Below, piece by piece: positions 8,921-17,515 of a DNA stretch of 64,000 nt; position 1 is the first letter of the stretch; each line of letters starts with the position of its first letter. This DNA comes from Gudongella sp034006985 (lineage in GTDB: Bacteria > Bacillota > Clostridia > Tissierellales > Tissierellaceae): positions 248,001-312,000 of the forward strand of contig JAVERT010000001.1 in assembly GCA_034006985.1 (NCBI GenBank). The letters run 5' to 3'. Both the position numbers and the translations under genes were made by a program. The notes below the pieces were generated by a model. It was not told the origin of the DNA. It did no database searches and was given only the letters and a program-made list of their open reading frames with translations.

Positions 8921-11303
8921 TATATAAATCCTCCAATCGATTATACTCATTTACACTTAAGTAAGCCATAAGCATATAAACTATAGAAACTATTATAATT
9001 ACTAAATACTCATCAAATATTTTTATTATATTCTCTCTGTATAAAGGACCATAATAAGGTTCTATCTCTATTCTTTTTTTATCTATTTTAACTTTAATAA
9101 GTCCCATAGTATCTGTTCTATATATTTTAGAATCGAAACTTTGGAGTCTTTGGATTACTTCTTCGGAAGGGTGATTATAGCTATTATTTCTACCAACAGA
9201 TATTATTGAAATCCGAGGTGATAACATAGAAATAAATTCACTTGTCGACGAAGTTTTACTCCCATGGTGTGGGATTTTCAAGATGTCTACGGTTTGAATC
9301 CCCTGACTTACTAATTTCTCTTCAATAGGACTTTCTATGTCTCCTGTGAATAATATCCTTTTGTCATAAGCTTTTAAAAGAATAACAAGAGAATTGTCGT
9401 TCTCTTTTTTACTCCTTCTTGCGTCCTTATCTGGATATATTACCTCTAGTCTTACATCCTTATCAATTGTAATTCTACTATCTTTTATCAATTTGCTTAC
9501 TGGTATTTTTGATTCTTCAAGCTTTTGTTTTAAGTCTAAATCTGGTATCTCTGATCCTACTAATACCTTATCTATTGTTATATTATTTATTAGTGATGCC
9601 AATGCACCATAATGATCTTTGTCAAAATGTGTAATTATAACGCCTTCTAAATCCCTATTCCCTGTTTTTACCAAATAAGGCAGTAGTATTCTCTCTCCCA
9701 CATCAAAAGTCCCAAATGCACTCCCTCCAGTATCAATCAAATACTGAATACTATCCTTCTTAATAAGCATAGAATCTCCTTGTCCAATATCTATAAAGTC
9801 TATCTCTAAGACACTGGGTTTAAATTCATCAATCGATATAACTAACAATAAAAATAGTAATGAAACAAATATAGTTTTTTTAATAGTTTTGCTTATCAAT
9901 TGTAGCTTCTTTATCTTAAAAACGACCATCACTAATATATAGTAAACTATAATCTCTCCAATTTCTAGTGAGCTTAAATAAAAAGTTCTAATTGGTAGTT
10001 TATACATATAATCTACTATCAAGCTTTGAACAGTCAAAAATAAATCTAATATAGGAACGAAAATATCGGTTGCTAAGTTCAAAAATCCCAGTATAAGATT
10101 GATTGTCGCTATTGGAAGTATTAAAATATTAGCTATAAACGTATATATTGGGAATTCGTTAAAATAGAAACTTTGGACAGGAAATATACCAATATTAACT
10201 GCCAAAACACTTAAAAATGAATCTGCAATATTTGATTTGTATGGATAAAAAAGCTCTTTTAATTTTGGTAGAATTAAACCTAATGACACTGTGGCAATAT
10301 ATGATAGTTGAAAACCAATACTAAATATCCAAAAAGGATTTATTGTTAGACTAATTATAAATGAAAAAGCTAAGATATTTAAAAAATCATACGGTTTATT
10401 CCAAAGCTTGCTCGCTATAATAGTAGTAAACATAATTAAAGCTCGAAGCGTGGATGGCGGAAAGCCTATTAAAAATCCGTATATCCAAAGAATAAGCAAT
10501 GTAAGAAAAAAGTTGTATTTCCTTTTAAAACCAATTATAGAGAAAATAAAAATAAAAAACCCGGCAATTATTCCTATGTGCAGTCCCGAAATAGCTAATA
10601 TATGTGCTATTCCTAATTCCTTGTATTTGTCGTATTCTCCTTTATCTTGATTATTGTTAGCTCCAAGTATAAGCCCCTTAATTGTATTTGCGTTTTGTGT
10701 TTTAAGACCAGAAAATTGAGTCTCCACTCTGTTGTAAAAATATCTTTGTAATTCATATTTTAAGCTAACACTATAATCTAATCTTTCAATTGTTTTAACA
10801 TTTCCAATAAGTTGAAATTCAATATTTTTTCCTAATAAGTATCTTCTATAATTAAAAAGTAAGGGATTTGTATTCTCACTAGGTATTTTTAGTTCTCCCT
10901 TTAAGCGTATACTTTGACCTAACTGAAAGTCAGTATTTTCATAAAAACTCAATAAAACCTTCTCGTCTACAATAGTAGCATCTACTAATTTTAAAGCAAA
11001 TCGGTATCTTGTCCCATTTTCATTTTTTTCTATCGAATCTACTACCCCACTAAAAGAAGCTTCTTTATTTACAAAATCATACAGACTTTTATTGTAGTTT
11101 GAATTTACATTTAATGCCCCTAACACTACCATCAGAAGAACCACATACACAAATATTCCCTTATTATTAACTGCTTCTCTATAAGAATATATGAGAATTA
11201 AAGTTAATAATGTTGATAAAAACATACTCTGAATATCCACATAGTAAGCTGCCAAAATTCCTATTCCAAATCCAATTGATAATGGCATTATAGGCCTTTT
11301 CAT
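8907..11303 (-). CDS. comEC: DNA internalization competence protein ComEC/Rec2
   Basis: Polytopic membrane channel thought to pass single-stranded DNA into the cytosol during natural transformation. The 798-residue protein has an N-terminal DUF4131 region with membrane helices, then the Competence domain with GLILGANNNQDKGEYDKYKELGIAHILAISG. The C-terminal metallo-beta-lactamase-like domain shows ITHFDKDHYGAL and KIPHHGSKTSS. The start is the ATG at 11303 behind GAGGAG. A comEA gene lies elsewhere in the window at 22.8 kb. No pilus (comG) genes are here, so competence is not proved. Confidence 0.93.
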   Translation of the reverse strand: MKRPIMPLSIGFGIGILAAYYVDIQSMFLSTLLTLILIYSYREAVNNKGIFVYVVLLMVVLGALNVNSNYNKSLYDFVNKEASFSGVVDSIEKNENGTRYRFALKLVDATIVDEKVLLSFYENTDFQLGQSIRLKGELKIPSENTNPLLFNYRRYLLGKNIEFQLIGNVKTIERLDYSVSLKYELQRYFYNRVETQFSGLKTQNANTIKGLILGANNNQDKGEYDKYKELGIAHILAISGLHIGIIAGFFIFIFSIIGFKRKYNFFLTLLILWIYGFLIGFPPSTLRALIMFTTIIASKLWNKPYDFLNILAFSFIISLTINPFWIFSIGFQLSYIATVSLGLILPKLKELFYPYKSNIADSFLSVLAVNIGIFPVQSFYFNEFPIYTFIANILILPIATINLILGFLNLATDIFVPILDLFLTVQSLIVDYMYKLPIRTFYLSSLEIGEIIVYYILVMVVFKIKKLQLISKTIKKTIFVSLLFLLLVISIDEFKPSVLEIDFIDIGQGDSMLIKKDSIQYLIDTGGSAFGTFDVGERILLPYLVKTGNRDLEGVIITHFDKDHYGALASLINNITIDKVLVGSEIPDLDLKQKLEESKIPVSKLIKDSRITIDKDVRLEVIYPDKDARRSKKENDNSLVILLKAYDKRILFTGDIESPIEEKLVSQGIQTVDILKIPHHGSKTSSTSEFISMLSPRISIISVGRNNSYNHPSEEVIQRLQSFDSKIYRTDTMGLIKVKIDKKRIEIEPYYGPLYRENIIKIFDEYLVIIIVSIVYMLMAYLSVNEYNRLEDLYIELQ

Positions 11304-11417
11304 TAATTCTCTCCTCAATACTTTATGTTTTGCTTTGAATGATATATAATTATTATAATTATAACATATTTATAGTCTCACAGAGACTAAAATGATACTT
11401 AAAAGGTGGTGTAGCGC

Positions 11418-12608
11418 GTGACTAAAAAAATTTATTGGGAAAATCCGTACTTACATGAGTTTAAAGCTAAAGTTATCGATAAAAAACTAAAGGATAATAA
11501 ATGGCATATAAAATTAGACAAAACTATTTTTTATCCTGATAATTCTGGAGGACAGCTAGGTGATTTTGGAACTATAAACGGACATGAAGTAATCAATACT
11601 TACGAAGATGGGACTGATCTTGTTCATGTCATTGAAAAAGATATTTCTTCTCCTACTGTAGAACTAAAAATTGATTACAATAGGCGTTTTGATTTGATGC
11701 AGCAACATACTGGGCAACATTTACTCTCAGGAGTATTTTACAACTTATTAGCAGCAGATACCGTAGGGTTTCACTTAGGCGAAGAAATTGTCACTATAGA
11801 CATTGCAATTGGCGATTTGTCAAAGCAAGAAATAGATCGAGTAGAACTCTTATGCAATAAACTAATTCAATCTAATTTTAAAGTTAAATCCTATATTGTT
11901 GACAAAGATACAATTGGCTTACTTCCTATAAGGAAGTCTCCTACTACAGATGAAAACATTCGTATAATAGAGATTGATGATTATGATTTTTCACCTTGTG
12001 GTGGAACTCATCTAAATAATTTGGGTGAACTTGGTATTATAAAAATAAACAAATGGGAAAAATATAAGGGCAACAATAGGATAGAATTTATTTGTGGAAT
12101 GCGTGCCTTGAATGATTATATTATGAAAAGCGATATTGTTAAAAAAAGCTCCTTATTATTAAGTTCTAAGGATACTCTCTTATATGATAGAATCGAAAAA
12201 ATTTATGATGATAAGCTGAAACTAGAAAAAAATTACAAAGAACTAAAAGAAAAACTATATTCTCTTTACAGCGATACCTTATACAGAGATTCAATAAATA
12301 CACCTTATGGTAAACTCATAATTAATATATTTAAGGATTTAGATTTTAAAGAAATCAGTAAAATGTCGAATATAATAGCCAATAATTATGAAGATGTTAT
12401 ACAACTTTATGGAATTAGAGATAATGACAATGCTCAATTTATTCTAAACAAGTCAAAAAATGTAGACCTAGATCTTCAAAAACTCTATAATCAAGTTTCC
12501 TCTTCTTATAAAACTAAAGGTGGAGGTAATACAAATACTGTACAGGGCTCCATACTAGAAGCTAATTTAGATAATATTATAACTTTATTTAAAGATTTAA
12601 TAATTTAA
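11418..12608 (+). CDS. Alanyl-tRNA editing protein with DHHA1 domain (AlaX-L type)
   Basis: Free-standing trans-editing enzyme expected to hydrolyse mischarged Ser- or Gly-tRNA(Ala). The 396-residue protein starts with an AlaRS-like beta-barrel (FYPDNSGGQLGD). The zinc-site motifs of the editing domain follow: HTGQH near residue 97 and CGGTH near residue 195. A coiled coil leads into a DHHA1-type C-terminus with TKGGGNTNTVQGS. The GTG start has AAAAGGTGGTG upstream. It is divergent from comEC and convergent with the prophage boundary; its 3' end lies 33 bases from the att repeat. Confidence 0.88.
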   Translation: MTKKIYWENPYLHEFKAKVIDKKLKDNKWHIKLDKTIFYPDNSGGQLGDFGTINGHEVINTYEDGTDLVHVIEKDISSPTVELKIDYNRRFDLMQQHTGQHLLSGVFYNLLAADTVGFHLGEEIVTIDIAIGDLSKQEIDRVELLCNKLIQSNFKVKSYIVDKDTIGLLPIRKSPTTDENIRIIEIDDYDFSPCGGTHLNNLGELGIIKINKWEKYKGNNRIEFICGMRALNDYIMKSDIVKKSSLLLSSKDTLLYDRIEKIYDDKLKLEKNYKELKEKLYSLYSDTLYRDSINTPYGKLIINIFKDLDFKEISKMSNIIANNYEDVIQLYGIRDNDNAQFILNKSKNVDLDLQKLYNQVSSSYKTKGGGNTNTVQGSILEANLDNIITLFKDLII

Positions 12609-12613
12609 GTACA

Positions 12614-12643
12614 TTAAAAAAAGCGCCCAAGGGCGCTTATTTA
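12614..12643. terminator. Bidirectional terminator at prophage boundary
   Basis: Stem AAGCGCCC / GGGCGCTT (12621-12638). The minus-strand read is followed by seven T, so before prophage insertion this was probably the terminator of the tRNA-Sec gene. The plus-strand read (TTATTTACTTATT) can also end the alanyl-tRNA editing gene. Confidence 0.75.
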
Positions 12644-12713
12644 CTTATTGGCGGGAGTATGTGGGAATCGAACCCACCTAGGAAGCTCTTACCCCCCCAC
12701 GCTGGTTTTGAAG
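12641..12713 (-). repeat. Prophage attachment repeat (distal copy), 3' fragment of tRNA-Sec
   Basis: These 73 bases match 17555-17627 with a single A/C difference in the variable arm. They include the CCA end, T-arm, long variable arm and 3' half of the anticodon stem and loop of tRNA-Sec. Identity stops at base 12713, inside the anticodon arm, so this is a dead 3' remnant of the original gene and not a second tRNA. Confidence 0.93.
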
Positions 12714-12886
12714 TGCGGCGATACCGTTTTTATACGTTAGGGTGTAGCCTTTTAACGTTGCAATTTAGCCATTTTAAATTTTATGACTTTGTTACATTCT
12801 GTTATAATTGGCACGATTTGCACAAAATGGCACGCAAATTGGCTCGCGTTTTTCATATGAAAATATCACTCAACAATATTTGAGCA

Positions 12887-12922
12887 CAAAAAAAGAGCCT
12901 AGTGATTAGGCTCTATCTTTTT
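12887..12922. terminator. Bidirectional hairpin terminator
   Basis: Stem AGAGCCTA / TAGGCTCT (12894-12914) with A-run before and T-run after. It is active-looking in both directions and faces no annotated gene on the plus strand, so it probably ended a gene now deleted. Confidence 0.65.
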
Positions 12923-13100
12923 ACGCAAATGGTTATTTCAAGCCTTTTTGATGACCTCATAGAATCAATTCTAAGATGTTTTTATTATATTTTAATAGTA
13001 TGATATGAGTAGATTTAGATATTTCTCTATGTAGGTATAATATATCCAGTTGTAGTCTACGGTTAATAACAAAAACAAACCTATTACCTTTCTACTCCCA

Positions 13101-13128
13101 ATAAAAAGAGCTTCTAAGCTCTTTTTAT
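13101..13128 (-). terminator. Terminator of the accessory cassette
   Basis: Stem AAAAAGAGCTT / AAGCTCTTTTT with a short loop, just downstream of the 68-residue gene on the minus strand. It also reads as a terminator on the plus strand. Confidence 0.75.
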
Positions 13129-13132
13129 AAAA

Positions 13133-13339
13133 CTATAATTTGCATGCATCAATTTCAGATACATCTATTGACAAAATAGTTTCATTGGGCGATATCCTCT
13201 CGTTAACAGTTATTTCCTCTGATTTTTTTAAATCTACACCCTCAAAGTAATTGCTGACATTGGACGCACTAGCTGATGGGACGTACCCATAATATATCAT
13301 TAGTTCTTTATCTAAATCATTTATTGAACAATTATACAT
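13133..13339 (-). CDS. Small hypothetical protein, 68 aa
   Basis: I do not recognise this protein. It is acidic and soluble, with no membrane segment or signal. It has one central YFEGVDLKKSEEITVNERISP stretch and two cysteines. A clear GGAGGTATAAAT precedes the ATG, and the gene starts 16 bases after the protease gene, so the two are very probably cotranscribed and a terminator follows at once. A partner, substrate or inhibitor of the protease is possible but is inference from position only. Confidence 0.65.
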   Translation of the reverse strand: MYNCSINDLDKELMIYYGYVPSASASNVSNYFEGVDLKKSEEITVNERISPNETILSIDVSEIDACKL

Positions 13340-13355
13340 ATTTATACCTCCATTT

Positions 13356-14375
13356 TTAGGATTTTACCCATCCGATTGTTTTATCTTTAACATTGTAATT
13401 AATCTGTCCATTTTGTGGATTTTGTGGATTTTTAGTTATTATTTTTTTTGATTCAAATGAGTATTTTATATCATAGGATTCAATTAATGCAACTATACCA
13501 TCTATAGTATTCACAGGCTTGGTCTCATCTATATACGCCTCTAATCCTTTAGCATCATGGAGTTTCATTTCTACTTTAATATCTTGATATAAATCAAGAA
13601 TCAAGTTTTCTAACTCTTCATCTGGGTATTTAATCAATTTGTCACTCAGAATCTTTTTAGCTTCTTGTCGAACTATTAAGTGCTTATGATTATACAGTTT
13701 CTCAGTTAAGTTCTCAATAATATTATTTATTAATACAATATCTTTTTCTGGATCTAAATGCATTTCTAAGAGCTTTCTGGCTAACGACCTAATTTGATTA
13801 TGACTCCTATAGATTGATCCTAAAGCAATTGGATTTACATTTTGAGATAGCATCTCAAAAGTTTTTAAAACACTTGCTTCTGACTTTAAATTCATTATAT
13901 TTTTTGATAATTCATAGTATCCTATTACGTCCTCTACACTTAAACCCAAAGTATTATTTTTTATATCAGGATTAGCTTTGTTAGCTGGCGGGTTAAATGG
14001 AGTAACTAACGTAGGATCAATGGGTCCTATATTCCCTAGTCTAGACATATAAATACTATTAGCTCCGAGCGCTATTAAAGTTGCTGCGCTGTTAGCATGA
14101 AAAGGTATTAAAACATTAAAGGTATCTGCATATTCTCTAATAAGATTTACAAATTTCCAGGGGACTAATGTATCTCCTCCGTGACTAAACAAGAATACAT
14201 CTATTTGATTTGTCTTTCCTATTTTTTCTAATACTTCAAATAACAAGGGATATATATCTGCTGCAATACTGCCATTGAACATTGGACTATCATTAGTTAC
14301 ATAACAAATCACTTTCGATTGATTTTTCTTTTCAATTTTCTTGATTAATTCTTTTCTCTTGTTTGTATCTTCCAA
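13356..14375 (-). CDS. SDH/SppA-like Clp-fold serine protease
   Basis: Resembles the serine dehydrogenase proteinase (SDH) family, soluble relatives of SppA and ClpP. From the chosen start, the oxyanion-type SHGGD is near residues 64-68. The likely nucleophile is Ser96 in HANSAATLIALGA, followed by the family-typical LGNIGPIDPTL. The C-terminal half (about 180-339) is helical and charged and could mediate assembly. I prefer a TTG start at 14375 (339 residues) because AGGAGG abuts the ATG two codons upstream too closely. It is cargo of the prophage, between a membrane protein and a 68-residue protein. Substrate unknown. Confidence 0.78.
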   Translation of the reverse strand: MEDTNKRKELIKKIEKKNQSKVICYVTNDSPMFNGSIAADIYPLLFEVLEKIGKTNQIDVFLFSHGGDTLVPWKFVNLIREYADTFNVLIPFHANSAATLIALGANSIYMSRLGNIGPIDPTLVTPFNPPANKANPDIKNNTLGLSVEDVIGYYELSKNIMNLKSEASVLKTFEMLSQNVNPIALGSIYRSHNQIRSLARKLLEMHLDPEKDIVLINNIIENLTEKLYNHKHLIVRQEAKKILSDKLIKYPDEELENLILDLYQDIKVEMKLHDAKGLEAYIDETKPVNTIDGIVALIESYDIKYSFESKKIITKNPQNPQNGQINYNVKDKTIGWVKS

Positions 14376-14456
14376 AACCATTCCTCCTTATAATATGTTT
14401 ATTAATATATAATATGTTTATTAAATTTTTTCTTAATAGATGAAGAAAATCCTTTT

Positions 14457-15113
14457 TTAATTTTTTTCTATATTTTTATTATACATTAATTTATAATATT
14501 TACCACTTAATTCATTCCTAATTTCCTTGCAAAATTTATTATGACTACCTGTTACTTCGGTTTTTTTATTAATATCAGCAGATTTTACCTCGAAAATCCG
14601 CCCCTCAATCTCATCTATAAAATCTCCCATTACTTCGGAGTTCCTTCCACTACCATCTTTATGCCAAGCAAAATTCCAGTAATATGAAGATATTTTTTCT
14701 TCTAATCCTTTAATTGGATTATAAATATTGTTATATATGTATAATTTACTTTCCTTTTTGCAATCAAATATAAAGTCAATATTGTTATAGGCAGTCCCTA
14801 AATCAGGTAAGTCACTATTTATAAAATCTAAATACATATCAACTTTTTTATTAACTGTTAAGCTCTTATCCATTTTATTAATTTCTTTTATATGCTTAAA
14901 TGCATATAGATAGAATGTCTCTAAAGTTTCTTGTCTTTTCACTCGGTATTCGATTGTATATATTATAAAAGCTACGATTGAACTACTAAATATTCCGACT
15001 AAAATATCATATAAAGATGAATCTACCACCGTATTCTTTATTACATAAGCAATGAATAATGCTAATAAGCTTATTAATGCGGTTATAATAACTGCATTCT
15101 TGTATACCTTCAC
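14457..15113 (-). CDS. Hypothetical two-helix membrane protein
   Basis: I do not recognise the family. The 218-residue protein has two hydrophobic helices at about 6-26 (AVIITALISLLALFIAYVI) and 36-55 (ILVGIFSSSIVAFIIYTI). A charged cytosolic-type region of about 160 residues follows, including YYWNFAWHKDGSGRNSEV. The GTG start has AAAGGAGTG upstream. It lies 81 bases before the Clp-fold protease in the same orientation and may have its own promoter. The layout (two N-terminal helices plus a soluble domain) is shared by some phage-defence effectors, but by many other proteins too. Confidence 0.65.
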   Translation of the reverse strand: MKVYKNAVIITALISLLALFIAYVIKNTVVDSSLYDILVGIFSSSIVAFIIYTIEYRVKRQETLETFYLYAFKHIKEINKMDKSLTVNKKVDMYLDFINSDLPDLGTAYNNIDFIFDCKKESKLYIYNNIYNPIKGLEEKISSYYWNFAWHKDGSGRNSEVMGDFIDEIEGRIFEVKSADINKKTEVTGSHNKFCKEIRNELSGKYYKLMYNKNIEKN

Positions 15114-15137
15114 CCGACAACACTCCTTTATTAAAGA

Positions 15138-15143
15138 ATTATA
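15138..15143 (-). promoter_or_regulatory. Possible -10 element for the accessory cassette
   Basis: TATAAT on the minus strand, about 25 bases before the membrane-protein start, in a 156-base gap between the holin gene and the cassette. No convincing -35 lies at 16-18 bases, so this is tentative. Confidence 0.35.
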
Positions 15144-15269
15144 CCCTAATAATTTATTAAACCACCAAATAAATAAAGCCCCAAGAATTACCCCAGAACC
15201 TTAATTCTATTCCAACCCTTCTTTAATATTTTAATACAATTATTCTATAACTCGTTTTTGTATTAGATT

Positions 15270-15557
15270 TTACTCCTTAACTGCAGCTTCTATCATTATA
15301 TTGAGTTCATCTTCTGTAATCTTAAAACCTTTTTCGTTCATAAAGTTAATCACGAATTCTTTTCTTAACTTTCCAGTTGGATCCGTAACTTTGAAAATTT
15401 GTTCAGCTGCCAACACTCCTGCATTAACATAATCTAAAACCTCTGCACTTTTTTCAGCTGAATATTTTGCTCTTATCCAGGGCGCCACTATAACAGTTGC
15501 TATAGTTCCGAATAAAGCTATTACCGCTAATATGATTTGTACCATTCCATTATCCAC
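15270..15557 (-). CDS. Phage holin, LLH-type
   Basis: Small membrane protein of a phage lysis module. The 95-residue sequence has one N-terminal helix (MVQIILAVIALFGTIATVIVAPW), then a soluble helical part. AGVLAAEQIF and FVINFMNEKGFKITEDELNIMIEAAV are typical of the LLH holin family. A GTG start follows AAAGGAGGA; an internal ATG at codon 5 is an alternative. It overlaps the preceding gene by eight bases and sits next to the amidase remnant, as expected for holin/endolysin pairs. Confidence 0.75.
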   Translation of the reverse strand: MDNGMVQIILAVIALFGTIATVIVAPWIRAKYSAEKSAEVLDYVNAGVLAAEQIFKVTDPTGKLRKEFVINFMNEKGFKITEDELNIMIEAAVKE

Positions 15558-15789
15558 TGATGTTGTCCTCCTTTTTCTTCTTTATACTTGCTAGACTCCA
15601 CAACTCAACAGTAGTGAAACTAAACCATGCGCCTACAAGTGTCATAGGCTCGTTACCTGTTTGCAAGAATAGCCACATAATCCCACAAGTGAAAATGATA
15701 TTTAGCAAGATTACAAATATTACAATTTTCTTAGAGAAATTACTTTTCCTATTTCTATTGATGATTTTTAATAGTTCTTCCTCAGTCAT
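15550..15789 (-). CDS. Small phage membrane protein
   Basis: The 79-residue protein has a basic N-terminus (RNRKSNFSKK), a strong membrane helix (IVIFVILLNIIFTCGIMWLFL) and a weaker second hydrophobic stretch (VGAWFSFTTVELWSLA), ending in KKKKEDN. No specific family recognised; position suggests a holin or antiholin-like role. Its ATG overlaps the end of the amidase frame by eight bases without its own strong ribosome site, so translation was probably coupled to the endolysin. It overlaps the LLH holin downstream by eight bases. Confidence 0.6.
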   Translation of the reverse strand: MTEEELLKIINRNRKSNFSKKIVIFVILLNIIFTCGIMWLFLQTGNEPMTLVGAWFSFTTVELWSLASIKKKKEDNISG

Positions 15790-16437
15790 TCCAAATCACA
15801 ACCTTTTTCTGAGCATCCCATCCTACTTTATAACCTAACCCTTCTCCTAATGTCCTTAATGGTATTTCTATCTTGTCAATAACTGCATAGCTTATACCTG
15901 ATTTAATATATCCGTTGATTTGCCTGATATCTCCATTTATTGATATAGTCAATTTATCTTTTCCCATTCCTGCCTTAATCATATTGAGGAATCTATCCCA
16001 ACCTTTGTCTAATGTTCGATGAGGACAATACTTTCCGCTAAAGTCTTGATGTTTCTTAACTTTATTAATTCCCCAGCCTTTTTCTTGTAACCCATTAGCT
16101 ATGAACTTAGCAGCATTTTTTTCAGCATTATCAAATCTTGTACCGCCTGATTTAGAATAGAAATCTCTACTCCTATTCCTTTTCTATTACCTTCACCACT
16201 TCCACCATCTCCAGCATGCCAAGCATTTCTATTTTCTTCTATGCCTTGTACTATTTCTTTATCATCAACCGCATAGTGGAATGATGTTTGACTATCGTTT
16301 GATATCATGTACTTAATCTCATTGCTAGCACTAGCATCATTAGCTGTGTTGTGTACAACATAACATTCAGCTTGCATAGTATAAGGTGACTTAAGTTTAT
16401 ACTTACTGGCGGGTAGCATCATTTTTCTAGTATTCAT
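15782..16437 (-). pseudogene. Frameshifted N-acetylmuramoyl-L-alanine amidase (endolysin)
   Basis: Phage endolysin broken by one missing base near 16155-16170. The first part (from 16437) has the amidase_2 features VVHNTAND, TSFHYAVDD and NAWHAGDGG, then GIGVEIS. After the break the correct frame resumes with YSKSGGTRFDNAEKNAAKFI, continues through HQDFSGKYCPHR, and ends in a stalk-type domain (LRTLGEGLGYKVGWD) that probably binds the wall. The product read as is stops after about 112 residues and loses the zinc-binding histidine near CPHR, so it should be inactive. A sequencing error in a homopolymer-poor stretch is possible but not favoured. Confidence 0.85.
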
Positions 16438-16656
16438 TTAATCACTCCTTCGAATATATGACACATCATTTTCTATTCCTGAAACTCTTTCTTCCATCTT
16501 AAACATTCTCTCCATCAACCCGTTGTGCTTATCCATTTTATTTTCAAGTTGCTCAATCCTATATATTGTCAATTTGCTGCTCATTAATATGCCACCACCT
16601 GTGCCAATGGTAGTTCCAAATAAGGCAATTAATGCAACTGTGATTTCTGTTGACAT
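16438..16656 (-). CDS. XhlA/holin-like phage protein
   Basis: The 72-residue protein has an N-terminal hydrophobic helix (VALIALFGTTIGTGGGILM) followed by an amphipathic coiled coil (YRIEQLENKMDKHNGLMERMFKMEERVSGIENDV). This is the makeup of small phage lysis-accessory proteins placed before the endolysin, though XhlA itself has the helix at the C-terminus. A GGAGG site precedes the ATG. It ends at the base before the amidase start, so the two form a lysis operon. Confidence 0.6.
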   Translation of the reverse strand: MSTEITVALIALFGTTIGTGGGILMSSKLTIYRIEQLENKMDKHNGLMERMFKMEERVSGIENDVSYIRRSD

Positions 16657-16679
16657 CTTCCACCTCCAAAATTATGCAT

Positions 16680-16704
16680 AAAAAAGAGAACCTATAAGGT
16701 TCTC
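16680..16704 (-). terminator. Terminator after the 73-residue phage gene
   Basis: Minus-strand hairpin GAGAACC-TTAT-AGGTTCTC followed by six T, overlapping the stop of the upstream gene. It separates that gene from the lysis module. Confidence 0.8.
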
Positions 16705-16925
16705 TATCTTAATTCATTCATTCCTTTTTGGGTTATCTCATACCCAAATCCATTGCTTACTAAATATCCCTTTTCAACCATTTCCTCACACTGTTTTTTA
16801 GCTTCAACGTCCTTTTCTTCGCATGGGTATTGATGATTTATTTCATCCCCCAAAATATCATGCGTGAGACTTCCGCCATTACTTAGTTTTTTTAAGAATA
16901 TCAACTGTTCTTTTGTAAACTCCAT
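16704..16925 (-). CDS. Small winged-helix-like hypothetical protein
   Basis: The 73-residue protein (MEFTKEQLIFLKKLSNGGSLTHDIL...) ends MVEKGYLVSNGFGYEITQKGMNEL, which looks like the wing and final helix of a small DNA-binding domain; this is a pattern judgement only. I chose the ATG at 16925, six bases after AGGAGGGG. The frame runs 23 codons further upstream through a hydrophobic, unsupported leader. It has its own terminator. A phage regulator is plausible. Confidence 0.5.
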   Translation of the reverse strand: MEFTKEQLIFLKKLSNGGSLTHDILGDEINHQYPCEEKDVEAKKQCEEMVEKGYLVSNGFGYEITQKGMNELR

Positions 16926-17055
16926 AAAACCCCTCCTAATATGATATGAGTCTATTTTATCATAATAAAGAAAAAGAAGGGCATAAAAATACAACCTTCT
17001 AGGTGTTTTTGATTATACTATCAATAGCGTTAAAATCTCAAAATCACTTTCATAA

Positions 17056-17499
17056 ATAAAAGGATCAAGGGAATTAGGACAGACTAAAACTAAAAAAACA
17101 AGAGTAGAATTTTATCTTGGAGAGCTTAACACATTATTAGAAAAACATTTAGAAAACGAAAGATTTAAAAAAGAAATGTTGGGAGTAAAAAATGATTTAA
17201 TCTTCACTTCCACTACAGGAAGTTACAAACCTAAAAGAACATTACAAGATTGGTTTAAGCGATTTATAGCAATGTATAACTTAAAGCCTCTTACCTATCA
17301 TGAATTAAGGCACACAAGCGCTACAATGCTATTAGCCAATGGAATCCCCCTTAAGAATGTTGCGGAGCGTATGGGCCATTCTAGAGCTTCAACAACTGCT
17401 AACATATATGCTCATGCAATACCTCGTTTCGATAAGGATGCAAGCAATGTCTTTGGTGAGATTTTGAAAAGTTGCACGCAAACTGAAAACTTAGGTTGA
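17056..17499 (+). pseudogene. Truncated tyrosine recombinase (phage integrase), C-terminal part
   Basis: Only the catalytic C-terminal half of an integrase remains. The frame opens after a stop at 17053 and reads LGQTKTKKTRVEFYL, the linker strand before the catalytic helices. HELRHTSATML (His and second Arg), GHSRASTTANIYAH (His and nucleophilic Tyr) and a normal end follow. The arm-binding and core-binding domains and the first catalytic Arg are missing, and no start with a ribosome site exists. Its 3' end is 55 bases from the att repeat beside the intact tRNA-Sec, the usual place for int in tRNA-integrating phages. Confidence 0.9.
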
Positions 17500-17515
17500 T
17501 TAAGTAAAAAAGGAC

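Larger units (their letters stand above)
12714..13132. other. Non-coding distal end of the prophage
   Basis: About 420 bases without a convincing gene. It holds three TGGC(A/T)CG units (12809, 12828, 12840) close to the att repeat. The nine-base word GCACGCAAA at 12830 recurs at 17474 near the other end in the same orientation. Two hairpin terminators also lie here, listed separately. A short plus-strand frame crossing the att repeat looks like chance. Confidence 0.6.

Noticed and set aside
12649..12713. A second tRNA-Sec gene
   Set aside because: Only the 3' half is present; the match ends in the anticodon arm and the following bases cannot form the D-arm or acceptor stem.
12659..12883. Plus-strand protein of 74 residues
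   Set aside because: It runs through the tRNA fragment and non-coding phage end, has no ribosome site and no protein-like composition.
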